Of a DNA stretch of 64,000 bases, positions 1 to 9,110 are shown piece by piece. This DNA is from GCA-016699835 sp964543905 (GTDB taxonomy: Bacteria; Planctomycetota; Phycisphaerae; Phycisphaerales; UBA1924), in NCBI GenBank assembly GCA_964543905.1, contig CAZIZO010000011.1, positions 48,676-112,675 of the forward strand, in the 5' to 3' direction. The notes beneath the pieces were generated by a model, which saw only the letters and a list, made by a program, of their open reading frames with translations, had not been told where the DNA came from and did not search any database. The first letter of the stretch is position 1; every line of letters begins with the position of its first letter. The position numbers were made by a program, and so were the translations under genes.

Positions 1-755
1 GAAGCAGCGAGGAACGGCGATTTCTCGAAGGACCCCGGACCCGGCGGGCCGAGTTTGCCCGTGCCGTTCGGATCTTCATGGAGTGCATCAAGGGATTCCG
101 CTCGCTGCACTTCGTCGGACCTTGCGTGACGGTGTTCGGGTCGGCACGATTCAAGGAGGGGACGTGGTCGTACGACACGGCCCGGGAGGTCAGCCGCCAA
201 GTGTCGAAGTTGGGATTCACCATCATGACCGGCGGGGGCCCGGGAGTGATGGAGGCGGCCAACCGCGGCGCTCGGGACGCCGGCGGACGTTCGGTGGGGT
301 GCAACATCGAGTTACCGATGGAACAGAAGCCCAACCCGTACCTGGACCAGTTCGTCGAGTTTCGGTACTTCTTCGTTCGCAAGGTGATGCTGGTGAAGTA
401 TTCCTACGCGTTCATCGTCTTGCCGGGGGGCTTTGGCACGATGGACGAACTGAGCGAGGCGGCCACGCTGATCCAAACGGGAAAGATCAGCAACTTCCCG
501 ATCGTGATCATGGGGAAAGATTACTGGGGCCCGCTTGTGGATTTCGTGCGGACGCGCATGCTCGCGTCGGGAGCGATCAGCGAGGAGGACCTGAAGTTGT
601 TCGTCCTGACGGACTCGCCCGAGGAGGCGACGGAGGTGATCCGCAAGAACGCGCTGGAGAATGCTCAACTGGCGGCGACGATGGGGCCGAAGCGATGGCG
701 TGTGCTGCTCGAATCTTCGCCGCGGAAGGCGGGCGCCAAGCCCGAGCCGGCGTGA
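1..755 (+). CDS. LOG-family (TIGR00730-like) nucleotide-binding protein, 5' partial
   Basis: A Rossmann-like LOG/lysine-decarboxylase-family protein. Characterised members are phosphoribohydrolases releasing a base from nucleoside 5'-monophosphates; the substrate here is unknown. The family motifs GGGPGVMEAANRGA and PGGFGTMDE, which carry the nucleotide-binding and catalytic residues, are intact. The reading frame is open from base 3 to the left edge and encodes SSEERRFLEGPRTRRAE before the first ATG at base 78. That stretch resembles the conserved N-terminus of longer family members, so the gene very probably starts outside the window and ATG 78 is internal. It ends facing a minus-strand gene only 3 bases away. 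Confidence 0.85.
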   Translation, partial: SSEERRFLEGPRTRRAEFARAVRIFMECIKGFRSLHFVGPCVTVFGSARFKEGTWSYDTAREVSRQVSKLGFTIMTGGGPGVMEAANRGARDAGGRSVGCNIELPMEQKPNPYLDQFVEFRYFFVRKVMLVKYSYAFIVLPGGFGTMDELSEAATLIQTGKISNFPIVIMGKDYWGPLVDFVRTRMLASGAISEEDLKLFVLTDSPEEATEVIRKNALENAQLAATMGPKRWRVLLESSPRKAGAKPEPA

Positions 756-758
756 GGA

Positions 759-1886
759 TCACGCCGGGAGCAAGTCGGCCTGGCGTGGGGTGGCCGCGAG
801 CGCGTCGGAGAGTGCGCGCGAGAGTCGGCGGATGTCCTCCGGGGTATGCGCGGCGTTGACGACCACGCGGAAGTATCGCTCGGCGGGCCCGCCCGGGTAG
901 GAGATGAGCGGGGCAAGAATCCCCTGCGCGTGCACGTGATCGTGGACGCGCTGCATGATGGACTCGGACGAGAACGCGAAGGTGAAGATCGGGATTCCCG
1001 GGGGAGGGAGTGGGATCCCGAGCGAGGCGAGTTCCGTGCGCATCAGGTCGATGTTGCGACGCAGGGTGGGGACCAGCGAGGACTCGCGGCGAATCACGGC
1101 CAGGGCGGCCCGGCAGGACTCGGCGAGCGCGGGCGGGATGGGCGTGGAACTTCGATACACCGCCGCCACTTCGCGGACGCGGGAGATCAGGGCTCGCCGA
1201 CCAAGCACGGCCCCGCCGTAGCACCCAAGCCCCTTGGCGAGCGTGGTGGTCAGGAGGACGCGGGGGTCGTCGAGGGCGAAATGGTTGACCGCACCACGAC
1301 CGCCCTCGCCGAGGACGCAGAATCCGTGGCAGTCATCGACGAGCAAGGCCGAACGAGACTTGGGCAGGAGGCGCAGGAGATCGGGAAGTGGAGCGACGGC
1401 GCCGTCGGCGGCGAAGACGCTGTCGGTCATGATCGCGACGCCCGCGTCGTGGTGTTGTCGGATGAGCCACGCCGCCGACTCGGGGTTGAGGTGCTCGTAC
1501 TCAAACACCTGCATGCCGGCGGAGACGGCGGCATTGCGGATGCTGCGGTGGGCGTGGGCGTCGAGGAGCGCGACGCCGATGACATCCGCCAGACCTTGGC
1601 AGGCCGCAAAGTTGGCGGTGTAGCCCTCGGCGGTGAGGATGCACGCTTCTTGCGCGATATAGGACGCGAGTTCGAACTCGAGCAGTTCGTGCGATGTCGT
1701 GTTCCCAGTGGTCTCGCGCGAGGCCGTCGTGCTGAGCCCGAAGGTCTGAAGACCCCGGAAGGTGGCCGCGAGAACGTCCGGGTGGTTGGCGAGCCCGAGG
1801 TAGTTGCAACCGCCGAAGGCGAGGAAGTCGCGTCCGTTCATGGTGACGCGGGTAGCGGCGGCGGCGGCGATGGGCAGTCGGGGCAT
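759..1886 (-). CDS. alpha-oxoamine synthase family PLP enzyme (BioF/KBL-like)
   Basis: A fold-type I PLP enzyme of 375 aa that resembles 8-amino-7-oxononanoate synthase and 2-amino-3-ketobutyrate CoA ligase. These condense an amino acid with an acyl-CoA, with loss of CO2 for BioF. Visible motifs are NYLGLANHP near the N-terminus, the cofactor-binding DDCHGFCVLG (Asp and His of the PLP pocket), and TTTLAKGLG carrying the likely Schiff-base lysine. No biotin gene (bioA, bioB, bioD) or threonine dehydrogenase is adjacent, so the acyl donor cannot be deduced. It could equally serve lipid or secondary metabolism. Start is ATG at 1886. It converges with the LOG-family gene with 3 bases between the stops. 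Confidence 0.8.
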   Translation of the reverse strand: MPRLPIAAAAATRVTMNGRDFLAFGGCNYLGLANHPDVLAATFRGLQTFGLSTTASRETTGNTTSHELLEFELASYIAQEACILTAEGYTANFAACQGLADVIGVALLDAHAHRSIRNAAVSAGMQVFEYEHLNPESAAWLIRQHHDAGVAIMTDSVFAADGAVAPLPDLLRLLPKSRSALLVDDCHGFCVLGEGGRGAVNHFALDDPRVLLTTTLAKGLGCYGGAVLGRRALISRVREVAAVYRSSTPIPPALAESCRAALAVIRRESSLVPTLRRNIDLMRTELASLGIPLPPPGIPIFTFAFSSESIMQRVHDHVHAQGILAPLISYPGGPAERYFRVVVNAAHTPEDIRRLSRALSDALAATPRQADLLPA

Positions 1887-2007
1887 GAAGAAGAATATCG
1901 GCGCGAGGGAGGATCGCCGACGACCGTGTAACTGAAGGGTGCACAGAGAACCCTACAGGACCGACCCGTGAACTTCGATGGACGGCACGATGAGCCTGCG
2001 TGCCGAG

Positions 2008-3027
2008 TTACTTCTTGGGTTGGGCGGGGGTTCCGCCAGGACCAGGCTCGGCCGGTGGGCGGCCGCTACCGCCGCCGCCGCCCGCGGGCACGCCGCTCGC
2101 GACACCCGTGATGGGCTGGTTTTCAAAGCCGCGGAGTTTGGCGACCGCGGCATCCACGCCGAGGGAAACGTATCGGCGACCGCCCGTGGTCGCGACTTTG
2201 GTCGCGCTCGCGGGCCAATAGGGATAGCCGTCTAACCCGCGATGCACGTAGTCCGGGGCGTTGACAATAAACGAGCCTTGGAAGTACTGGATCGTGGCCG
2301 ATTCGCCCCCGTTGTCGGTCCACTGCTCGGGCTCGACGAGGCTGGTCAGGATGCGGCGAAGTTCGTCGGCACGCTCGGCGAAGGGGCGCCGATCTTGCTG
2401 CTGCTGCTGGTTGTCGCGGAAAGGGCTTTGCCCGCCACCGCCACCGCCCTGCCCGCTGTTCTGGAGCACACTTTGGAGGTCAAACTCGGGCGCGTTCGTG
2501 TAGTTCGGAATGTCGAGGATAAGGTCGGTGATGGAGTGAACGACGACTCGGCGATAGGCGTTGAGCCGGGGCTTGGGGCCCACTTGCATCGCGCCGGACT
2601 CGGTCATCTGCCAGGTGTGCCCGTTGGCGCCGGTTTCGGGTTGAGTTTTTTCAAGGACTTTTTCGAGGAGTTGCAGGGCCGTGCCGCGGAGAAACTTGAG
2701 AGAAACGAGTTGTTCCTTGTCGAGACCGTCGGTGTTGGAGTCGCCCGCCCACATGATCTCGAGGTCCGCCCCCGTCAGCGTCGCGATGAACTTCATCACA
2801 TCCTCGAGGCGCTGGTCGGCAAACTCGACGTTGTTGACCGGTCTCATCATCCGCAGGAGCGTGTCGCGCTGCGGGATGCCCGAGGAGCGGACGGCCGGAG
2901 TGGCCGCGGTGGTCCCGATGTTGGCGTTGGCGGTCGAGGAACCGGCGCCCTGGGCGAACGCGGCGGTGGCGAGGCCACAGCAAAGCACGGTGGAGACAAG
3001 CACGATCCCTCGCATCGACTGGTTCAT
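2008..3027 (-). CDS. secreted STN/secretin-N-domain-like protein, function unknown
   Basis: A 339-aa exported protein. A signal peptide (residues 1-25, hydrophobic core VLVSTVLCCGLATAAFA) is followed by a segment around residues 55-110 (VEFADQRLEDVMKFIATLTG) that resembles the STN/N0 domain of secretins and TonB receptors. A second block with YRRVVVHSITDLILDIPNY and a later TIQYFQGSFIVNAPDYVHRG recalls secretin N-domain modules. The C-terminus is low-complexity Gly/Pro. No outer-membrane beta-barrel secretin domain is visible, so this is not a complete GspD. A Gln run (about residue 210) lies in a GGGG/QQQQ linker. A good ribosome site (AAGGAG) precedes ATG 3027. Its role is unknown. Confidence 0.65.
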   Translation of the reverse strand: MNQSMRGIVLVSTVLCCGLATAAFAQGAGSSTANANIGTTAATPAVRSSGIPQRDTLLRMMRPVNNVEFADQRLEDVMKFIATLTGADLEIMWAGDSNTDGLDKEQLVSLKFLRGTALQLLEKVLEKTQPETGANGHTWQMTESGAMQVGPKPRLNAYRRVVVHSITDLILDIPNYTNAPEFDLQSVLQNSGQGGGGGGQSPFRDNQQQQQDRRPFAERADELRRILTSLVEPEQWTDNGGESATIQYFQGSFIVNAPDYVHRGLDGYPYWPASATKVATTGGRRYVSLGVDAAVAKLRGFENQPITGVASGVPAGGGGGSGRPPAEPGPGGTPAQPKK

Positions 3028-3398
3028 CTGGCCGCTCCTTGATCCGTCGGGCGTGACCCTTCGAGGGCTGAACCCGAGCCGCTTCCGTGTGTTCGCGATG
3101 GACTCCCACCGCTGCGGGTGAGGGGGGAAACCTCATCCACCATCCAACTGAAGTCGTTTGACACCGAGACGACAACTAAGTTCCGGGGTTTGTGAGGTAT
3201 AGTGTAGATTCTTCGACCCTTAGAAGAACGAAGATACCCAAAATCGAGCCTCGCCGAGTGGGAAATTCACGAGGGATGGGGCCGGCCTCGGTCTTCGCCG
3301 TACTCGCCTGGAACATCTTCGCAATGGTGGTCTGGGCCCGAAACGACGGCCAAGCACCCGGTATCCATGCAACAACCAAAGCGCGGGGCGTCAAAAGA
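3028..3398. other. intergenic stretch between the STN-protein start and tRNA-Thr
   Basis: This 371-base non-coding stretch holds the upstream region of the STN-domain gene (ribosome site AAGGAG just before 3027) and the 3' flank of the minus-strand tRNA, where a short T-rich run follows the tRNA. Short open frames on both strands (up to 75 codons) overlap the tRNA and look like chance. No convincing promoter or RNA was recognised. Confidence 0.5.
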
Positions 3399-3469
3399 GC
3401 CACCTCCGGGATTTGAACCCGGGACCTATGCTTTACGAAAGCATCGCTCTACCGCTGAGCTAAGGTGGC
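3399..3469 (-). tRNA. trnT: tRNA-Thr (anticodon CGT)
   Basis: Read on the minus strand, this 71-base segment folds as a complete cloverleaf. The acceptor stem is GCCACCT/AGGTGGC (7 bp), the D-arm GCTC...GAGC, the anticodon stem ATGCT/AGCAT with loop TTCGTAA giving anticodon CGT (threonine), a 5-base variable loop follows, and the T-arm is CCGGG-TTCAAAT-CCCGG. The 3' CCA is not encoded. Flanking bases are non-coding. Confidence 0.97.
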
Positions 3470-3810
3470 GAAAAGCCTTGTTTTCTCGGACGAAACCCAC
3501 CTTTTCGAGGGAGGCGTCCAAGATCGATCTCACACCCCTTCGGACACCCAACAGGTGTCACGATGGAGGGCCTTGGGCGGCAAGGAGAGAAGGATATGGC
3601 CCTCAGAGCCTCCAAATCCACGCTACTACGTTCGATGATCAAAATCAGGGCCTGTCAACCTCCGCTCCACCAGATTCAACGAGTTCTGATGGCCGAAGCC
3701 GCGCTCCAGACTCGGCCCTTCCGGCGTTGAGGTCCGAGTTGGTTTGGAGGGGGCGAGGTCTGTTGGGTGTTCATTCCAGATGCAGTCGTTCGGCTAACGT
3801 TCTTAGACTT
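3470..3810. other. intergenic stretch between tRNA-Thr and the DUF2752 gene
   Basis: This 341-base stretch must contain the tRNA promoter (minus strand) and the upstream region of the DUF2752 gene (plus strand). No strong -10/-35 pair, terminator or RNA fold was recognised, and the short open frames crossing it have no family motif. Confidence 0.45.
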
Positions 3811-4254
3811 ATGGCGCGCAACAGAAACATCAGAGGGGTCTCATCGCCGGCCCGTTTCGGCGCAGCCGCCGTTGCTGTCGCTTGTCTCTCGCTCCTCGTG
3901 GTCGCGTCACGTCTGCACCCCGCTCCGGCCGGATACGACACGCACACCCAACTGGGAATGCCCCCCTGTGGCTGGGCGGTCTACTTCGGAAAGCCCTGCG
4001 CGACCTGCGGTATGACGACCGCCTTTGCGCACGCCGCCCACTTTGAACTGTGGTCCAGTTTCAAGGCCCAACCGATGGGCGCACTCCTCGCCCTCGCGAC
4101 GGCGGTGGGATTCTGGGCGGCGCTCCATGTCGCCATCAACGGCTCTTCCCTGGGCATCTTCCTGGCGAGGCTTCTAACACCCCGCCTTCTCTGGTGCGTC
4201 GCCGCGCTTACCCTAGTGGCGTGGGTGTACAAGTTCGTGACTTGGACGCCGTAG
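3811..4254 (+). CDS. DUF2752 family membrane protein
   Basis: A small membrane protein of 147 aa with three predicted hydrophobic segments (about residues 15-33, 80-100 and 120-142). The diagnostic DUF2752 motif PCATCGMTTAFAH is present about residue 64, preceded by a second Cys in PPCGW. The function of the family is unknown; its cysteines suggest metal or redox chemistry, but that is inference. The open frame runs back over the tRNA, so I chose the internal ATG at 3811, which gives a start just before the first membrane segment. No clear ribosome site is seen. Confidence 0.8.
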   Translation: MARNRNIRGVSSPARFGAAAVAVACLSLLVVASRLHPAPAGYDTHTQLGMPPCGWAVYFGKPCATCGMTTAFAHAAHFELWSSFKAQPMGALLALATAVGFWAALHVAINGSSLGIFLARLLTPRLLWCVAALTLVAWVYKFVTWTP

Positions 4255-4411
4255 GTTTGCTGTCCTTGGGAGAGCACATCGAGGCGAGGATTGGATTCGC
4301 GTGCGAGCGAGCACCCCTGACCTGTGACGTCATGGACCGCGGTGAACCGTCCACTTCGCCGCAACCCCAGCCACCAGCGTGCGAACCGGCATAAACCCCA
4401 GAATACTCGCC

Positions 4412-5074
4412 ATGAACATCACCCGTCCATACTCACTGGTCCTCAAGACTGCCCTTGCTCTACTCCTCGCCAACCTTGTCGGATGCGGCATGGTGGGGGT
4501 GATGGCTGAGAACTACAAGCGCACGAGCACGCACTCGGTCGATGCGGAGTACACGGGCCTCGCCGGGCACTCGTTCGCCGTGGTCGTTCAGGTTGGTCAG
4601 TCCATCGAAGGGCAGTATCCGGGCCTCCGCGACGTGCTCCTCGGGAAGATCACGGAGCAACTGGCGGCCCATGCGGGAGCGTCGGGAGTGGTGCCCGCGG
4701 CGCAAGTAGCGAAGTACCTGTACAACCACCCCGGATGGTCGGCACGCCCGATGACGGACCTCGCGAAGGATCTCGGCGGAGTCGATCGCATTGTCTGGGT
4801 CGAGATCTACGAGTTTCGTCTCAACGACATCGGGAATCAATACGAATGGGACGGGCTCGCGGGCGGCACCTTCGCCGTCCTCGAACTGGACTCCGTGCTC
4901 CCCGAAGCCCGTGCCTTTGAGCGCCGTGTGCAGGTCAAGTTCCCCGACAAGAAGGGCTTTGGCCCGAACGACTACTCGGCAAGCATCGTCCAAACCGCTC
5001 TCCTCAAGCGCTTCGTCGATCGCGCGACGTGGCTCTGCTACAAGCACGATGAACCGTATTACCCCGATTACTAG
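4412..5074 (+). CDS. predicted lipoprotein, paralogue of the next gene
   Basis: A 220-aa exported lipoprotein of unknown function. The N-terminus has a signal peptide ending in the lipobox LVGC (Cys about residue 26). The mature part begins near VDAEYTGL and contains a VVVQV strand, a helix, and a later IVWVEIYEFRLND strand. I chose ATG 4412 because the alternative upstream ATG (4379) adds 11 non-hydrophobic residues ahead of the signal. The order of elements (lipobox, [IV]DAxY, VVV strand, helix, [IV]V strand, A-LELD/VKVLD strand) is shared with the neighbouring gene at 5176, so the two are probably diverged tandem paralogues. No conserved catalytic motif is recognised. Confidence 0.7.
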   Translation: MNITRPYSLVLKTALALLLANLVGCGMVGVMAENYKRTSTHSVDAEYTGLAGHSFAVVVQVGQSIEGQYPGLRDVLLGKITEQLAAHAGASGVVPAAQVAKYLYNHPGWSARPMTDLAKDLGGVDRIVWVEIYEFRLNDIGNQYEWDGLAGGTFAVLELDSVLPEARAFERRVQVKFPDKKGFGPNDYSASIVQTALLKRFVDRATWLCYKHDEPYYPDY

Positions 5075-5175
5075 TCGATGCGGCATGCTTCACCCGGTGC
5101 GAGCATGGCGCCCGGCTCGTTCGGTTTGTCCGTCTCTCTCTTACCCTCCTCCGCGACCTTCGAGCACCGACCACC

Positions 5176-5832
5176 ATGAACCGTCCACTCCAAGTCTTGA
5201 TCCTTCCCGTCCTCATGTTTTCCCTGATGGCGCTAGCCGCCTGCAACGTCGTCGGGCCAGCGGCGCTCCTGATTGAGGGTCCACCGAAGATCGATGCCGT
5301 CTACGAACTCGATCCCAAGCGACCGACGGTTGTCTTTGTGGATGATCGGAACAACGTCTTGAAGAGAGTCGCGCTGCGACAAGCCATTGCGCAGGCCGCG
5401 CAGCAGGAACTCCTGGACCAGGGCACGCTCAAGCAGGTGATCGACTGCAAGGCGGCGTACCAGGTGACCGCACGCGACAAGAGCAACAACGTGCTGAGCA
5501 TCGTCGAGGTGGGGAAGGCCGTCCAGGCCGAGATCGTGATCTACGTCACCGTCGATTCGTTCGGCCTCTCCCCGGATGGGTCGTCCTACGCACCGGCCGC
5601 GTCGATGCGTGTCAAAGTGCTCGACGTCACCAAGGACGAACCACGCCTGTGGCCCAAGGAACGCGAGGGGCATGCTTTCATGGCCTCGTATCGTCAGATG
5701 GCGAGCAAGATGCCCGAAACACTCTCCGAGGTCGCGCAGGCCGAGGACCTCCTTGCCAAGCAGTGCGGTCGCGCGATCCAGCAGTTGTTCGACTCGCACG
5801 AGGCCCGTGGGGCCGCGAGTCGTGGGCGCTAA
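5176..5832 (+). CDS. predicted lipoprotein, paralogue of the preceding gene
   Basis: A 218-aa protein with a signal peptide and lipobox LAAC (Cys about residue 23), so it is likely membrane-anchored in the periplasm. After the lipobox come IDAVYELD, a VVFVDD strand, a long helix rich in Ala/Gln, and the strand pair AEIVIYVTVDSF / SMRVKVLDVT, the same order of elements as the gene upstream. No enzyme motif is visible. The two lipoprotein genes are about 100 bases apart and co-directional, and may be co-transcribed. Function unknown. Confidence 0.7.
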   Translation: MNRPLQVLILPVLMFSLMALAACNVVGPAALLIEGPPKIDAVYELDPKRPTVVFVDDRNNVLKRVALRQAIAQAAQQELLDQGTLKQVIDCKAAYQVTARDKSNNVLSIVEVGKAVQAEIVIYVTVDSFGLSPDGSSYAPAASMRVKVLDVTKDEPRLWPKEREGHAFMASYRQMASKMPETLSEVAQAEDLLAKQCGRAIQQLFDSHEARGAASRGR

Positions 5833-5870
5833 TCCCATCACGACGAGGCACCGGGCGTACGCTCTGATCG

Positions 5871-8012
5871 ATGTATCCCACAACCCGCGACTTCGTCCGC
5901 GCCCTCGACGCCGCCGGCGAACTCCGCCGCGTGCGAACGGCGGTTTCTCCCATCCTCGAAGTTGCTCAGATCACCGACAGGGTCAGCAAATCGAACGCGC
6001 CCGTCCGTCCCTCGTCCTCGGCCCAACAGACGGACCCGCATCATCATCACCTCGGCGGGCATGCCCTCCTCTTCGAGAACGTCGAAGGTTCCGACTTCCC
6101 CTTGCTCATCAACGCGTGGGGTTCCTACTCGCGCATGGAACGAGCGCTCGGCTGCATGGGGCGGGGATTCGAGTTGATCGCGGCTGAGATCGCCGCCTTG
6201 ACGAAGCCGGAGCCCCCGCGATCCCTGATGGAGGCGCTCGAGAAGGCTCGGCAGTTCCTCCCGCTGCTGCGGACCCCGCCCAGGCGACTCCGAGGCTCGG
6301 GGCTGTGCCAGGAGGTCGTCGTCCCCGAGCATCGGATCGACCTGACCCGACTCCCCATCATCCGCTGCTGGCCACACGACGGCCACTTCGCCGCACTTGG
6401 CTATCCCGAGGACGTGAATGACGGCATCCCGGGCCTGTCCGTCGGCCAGGATTGGAACACGCACTTTCGTGGACGATACATCACGCTTGCGGGGATCCAC
6501 ACCATCCACGCCGATGACCTCGACAATCCAAACCCACCCTCGCACAACATCGGGATGTATCGAGTGCAACTCCTCGGGAAGCGTCTGCTGGCCATGCACT
6601 GGCACATGCACCACGACGGCGCTCGTCACTGGCGGAGTTGGAAGGCGCGGGGCAAGCCCATGCCCGTCGCCATCGCCCTCGGGGGGGAATCGGTCACGCC
6701 CTATGCGGCGACGGCGCCCCTTCCCCCGGGCATCAGCGAACTCCTGCTCGCCGGCTTCCTCAATCGCGCCGGGATCCCCATGGTGCGTGCGAAGACCGTG
6801 CCCATGTGGGTTCCCGCCCATGCCGAGATCGTCATTGAAGGCTGGGTCAGCGAGGAGGCGGGCGGCCCGGACTGGGACCCTCGAACTCCGCACGCGGGGC
6901 CCTTGGGACCCGGCGCCGTCTTCGAGGGCCCCTTCGGCGACCACACGGGCTTCTATTCACTGCCCGATCGGTACCCCCTGCTCCACGTCTCCGCCATCAC
7001 CCATCGCCGTGATCCCATCTATCCAACCACAATTGTGGGGCTTCCACCGCAGGAAGACTATTACCTTGGCAAGGCCACGGAGCGGATCTTCCTTCCACTC
7101 CTGAAGACCATCCTCCCCGACATCGAGGACTACGACCTGCCCATGTTCGGCGCCTTCCATAACTGCGCCGCGGTGCGGATCAAGAAGCACTATCCCTTCC
7201 ACGCCCGGCGTGTGATGCATGGCATCTGGGGCGCGGGGCAGATGTCCTGGACCAAGTCCATCATCGTCGTGGATCACGACGTGGACGTCCACGACACGCC
7301 CGCGGTGCTGCGGGCCGTGGGCGAGCACTGTCTCCCCGCGCGCGACTGCGAACTCGTCCAAGGCCCGCTCGACATCCTCGACCATGCGGCCCCGTTCCTC
7401 GGCGCTGGGGGCAAACTCGGACTCGACGCGACCCGAAAATCAGCCCCCGCGGAACTGCACCGCAGCCTCGACCCGCTCGCCACACAACGGTGTGCCACGG
7501 GACCGATCCCCGCCGTCACCGGCGATGCGGCCCGCGCCTTCGAAGCCCGCGTCCGTCGCCTCCGCGGGGTCGTCGACGCGCATATCCCGGACGATCTCGG
7601 GGGCTACTGGCTCCTCGTCTTCATCAACAAGAACGAGGCGGGTCAGGGACGAGCGACCATCAAGGACCTGGGCGCTCTCGCCGACAACAACCAACTTCCC
7701 CGGTGGACTCTGGTCCTTGGGCATGAGGCCCTCGGCACGGATCAACCGGGGGAGGGGGGCACAGGCAACCCCTCCCAACTCAACCTCGACACCGCCTTGT
7801 TTCATTGGCTTGCCCACGCCGCCCCCGACCGGGATCGACACCTGAGCACCTGCGGACGGCGCATCGCCTTTGATGCGACACCCAAACTGCCGGGTGACGA
7901 GCACTTGGGCCTGCCCGTGCGACCCTGGCCGCCACTTCTCCGCATGTCCGATGACATCCGCGCCAAGGTTGATCGTCGTTGGGCGGAGTACTTTGGTGAG
8001 ATCGGGGCTTGA
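5871..8012 (+). CDS. UbiD family decarboxylase
   Basis: A prenylated-FMN-dependent (de)carboxylase of the UbiD family, 713 aa, longer than E. coli UbiD (about 497 aa). The family core is clear: VGQDWNTHFRGRYITLAG for the substrate/cofactor region, then AEIVIEGWV and the hallmark EGPFGDHTGFYS containing the catalytic Glu, and FGAFHNCAAVRIKKHYP. Extra length comes partly from a His-rich insertion near residues 45-62. In bacteria lacking ubiquinone, UbiD homologues often act in menaquinone (futalosine) or aromatic acid metabolism. No ubiX or mqn gene is in the window, so the substrate is open. ATG 5871 begins MYPTTRDFVRALD, a typical UbiD N-terminus. Confidence 0.88.
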   Translation: MYPTTRDFVRALDAAGELRRVRTAVSPILEVAQITDRVSKSNAPVRPSSSAQQTDPHHHHLGGHALLFENVEGSDFPLLINAWGSYSRMERALGCMGRGFELIAAEIAALTKPEPPRSLMEALEKARQFLPLLRTPPRRLRGSGLCQEVVVPEHRIDLTRLPIIRCWPHDGHFAALGYPEDVNDGIPGLSVGQDWNTHFRGRYITLAGIHTIHADDLDNPNPPSHNIGMYRVQLLGKRLLAMHWHMHHDGARHWRSWKARGKPMPVAIALGGESVTPYAATAPLPPGISELLLAGFLNRAGIPMVRAKTVPMWVPAHAEIVIEGWVSEEAGGPDWDPRTPHAGPLGPGAVFEGPFGDHTGFYSLPDRYPLLHVSAITHRRDPIYPTTIVGLPPQEDYYLGKATERIFLPLLKTILPDIEDYDLPMFGAFHNCAAVRIKKHYPFHARRVMHGIWGAGQMSWTKSIIVVDHDVDVHDTPAVLRAVGEHCLPARDCELVQGPLDILDHAAPFLGAGGKLGLDATRKSAPAELHRSLDPLATQRCATGPIPAVTGDAARAFEARVRRLRGVVDAHIPDDLGGYWLLVFINKNEAGQGRATIKDLGALADNNQLPRWTLVLGHEALGTDQPGEGGTGNPSQLNLDTALFHWLAHAAPDRDRHLSTCGRRIAFDATPKLPGDEHLGLPVRPWPPLLRMSDDIRAKVDRRWAEYFGEIGA

Positions 8013-8179
8013 GCGCGGGGTGATGCGGACGAGCGGCATGGATGCGAACTCGGCACATCGAAGCGCGAGAGACCGGACGTCGACCCGCGGAGCACCGATC
8101 GATCTGCAAAGACCGAGCCAAGTTCGGGTGAACAGACGCCAAAGCCTCCATGGACTCCGAACGTGAAGGACGGGGAGAA

Positions 8180-9079
8180 CTATCCGAACCGACCCGTGAT
8201 GTACTCTTCGGTGAGCCGCTCCTTGGGGTTCTGGAAGATCTGGTTGGTGGGGCTGTGCTCGATGAGTTTGCCGAGGTACATGAACGCGGTGGAATCGGAG
8301 ACTCGGGCGGCCTGCTGCATGTTGTGGGTGACGATGATGATGGTGACGCGCTCCTTGATCTGGAGCATGAGTTCTTCGATTTTGCCAGTGGCGATCGGGT
8401 CGAGAGCGCTGGTCGGCTCATCAAAGAGGATGATCTCGGGGTGGCTGGCCAGAGAGCGGGCGATGCAGAGGCGTTGCTGCTGACCACCCGAGAGGCGGTA
8501 GGCGCCGTCATGCAGGCGGTCTTTGGTCTCGTCCCAGATCGCGGCACCGCGGAGGGCTTTTTCGACTTCGTCGGCGAGTTGCTTGCGGTTGGAGACGCCA
8601 CGCAGGCGCAGGCCGAAGGCGACGTTTTCGAAGATGGACTTCGGGAAGGGATTGGGCTTCTGGAAGACCATGCTGATCCGCATGCGGACGGCGATGGGGT
8701 TGACGCCCGGGCCGACGAGGTTCATGTTGTCGGGGTGGAGGATGATCTCGCCCTGGTAGCGGTTGTGGGCGTAGAGGTCGTGCATGCGGTTGAAGCAACG
8801 GAGGAAGGTGCTCTTGCCGCACCCCGACGGACCGATCAGGGCGGTGATCTGATTCTTGGCGACCTTGAGGTTGACGTCTTTCAGGGCATGGAAGGCGCCG
8901 TAGTGGAAGTTGAGGTTCTTGGCCTCGGCCTTGACCTCCGGGGGGGCGGGTGGCCGTGCGTCATCGGTGGGGATGGATTGGAACTTGGTATCCTCGAACG
9001 CCGCGGGGACGACGAGTCCCATCGCCTCGGGTCGTTCCAAGGGCTCGACGGCCACGGGCTTGGGTGTTTGCTTCGACAT
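8180..9079 (-). CDS. pstB: phosphate ABC transporter ATP-binding protein PstB
   Basis: The cytoplasmic ATPase of the high-affinity phosphate importer. Walker A GPSGCGKST is at residues 83-91, the signature is LSGGQQQRLCIARSLA, and Walker B is ILFDEPTSALD. The PstB-specific stretch HDLYAHNRYQGEI is present. With the start used here (MSKQTPKP) it is 299 aa, about 45-50 residues longer than usual, because of a Pro-rich N-terminal extension. In-frame ATGs at 9088 and 9100 are alternatives, and none has a convincing ribosome site. The gene follows pstA closely and is probably translated from the same mRNA. No phoU follows it. Confidence 0.93.
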   Translation of the reverse strand: MSKQTPKPVAVEPLERPEAMGLVVPAAFEDTKFQSIPTDDARPPAPPEVKAEAKNLNFHYGAFHALKDVNLKVAKNQITALIGPSGCGKSTFLRCFNRMHDLYAHNRYQGEIILHPDNMNLVGPGVNPIAVRMRISMVFQKPNPFPKSIFENVAFGLRLRGVSNRKQLADEVEKALRGAAIWDETKDRLHDGAYRLSGGQQQRLCIARSLASHPEIILFDEPTSALDPIATGKIEELMLQIKERVTIIIVTHNMQQAARVSDSTAFMYLGKLIEHSPTNQIFQNPKERLTEEYITGRFG

Positions 9080-9110
9080 CGTTCGCATGGCCGGGAGCAT
9101 CCCAAGAGGT

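Noticed and set aside
2394..2414. CTG/CAG microsatellite (poly-Gln) in the STN-domain gene
   Set aside because: Only a few repeat units, in frame inside a low-complexity linker; no sign of a phase-variable tract.
3158..3203. TTGACA and TATAGT upstream of the tRNA, on the plus strand
   Set aside because: The two boxes are 34 bases apart and no plus-strand gene follows, so they do not form a promoter.
3367..4254. 295-codon version of the DUF2752 gene
   Set aside because: It reads through the tRNA on the opposite strand; the ATG at 3811 gives a normal family length.
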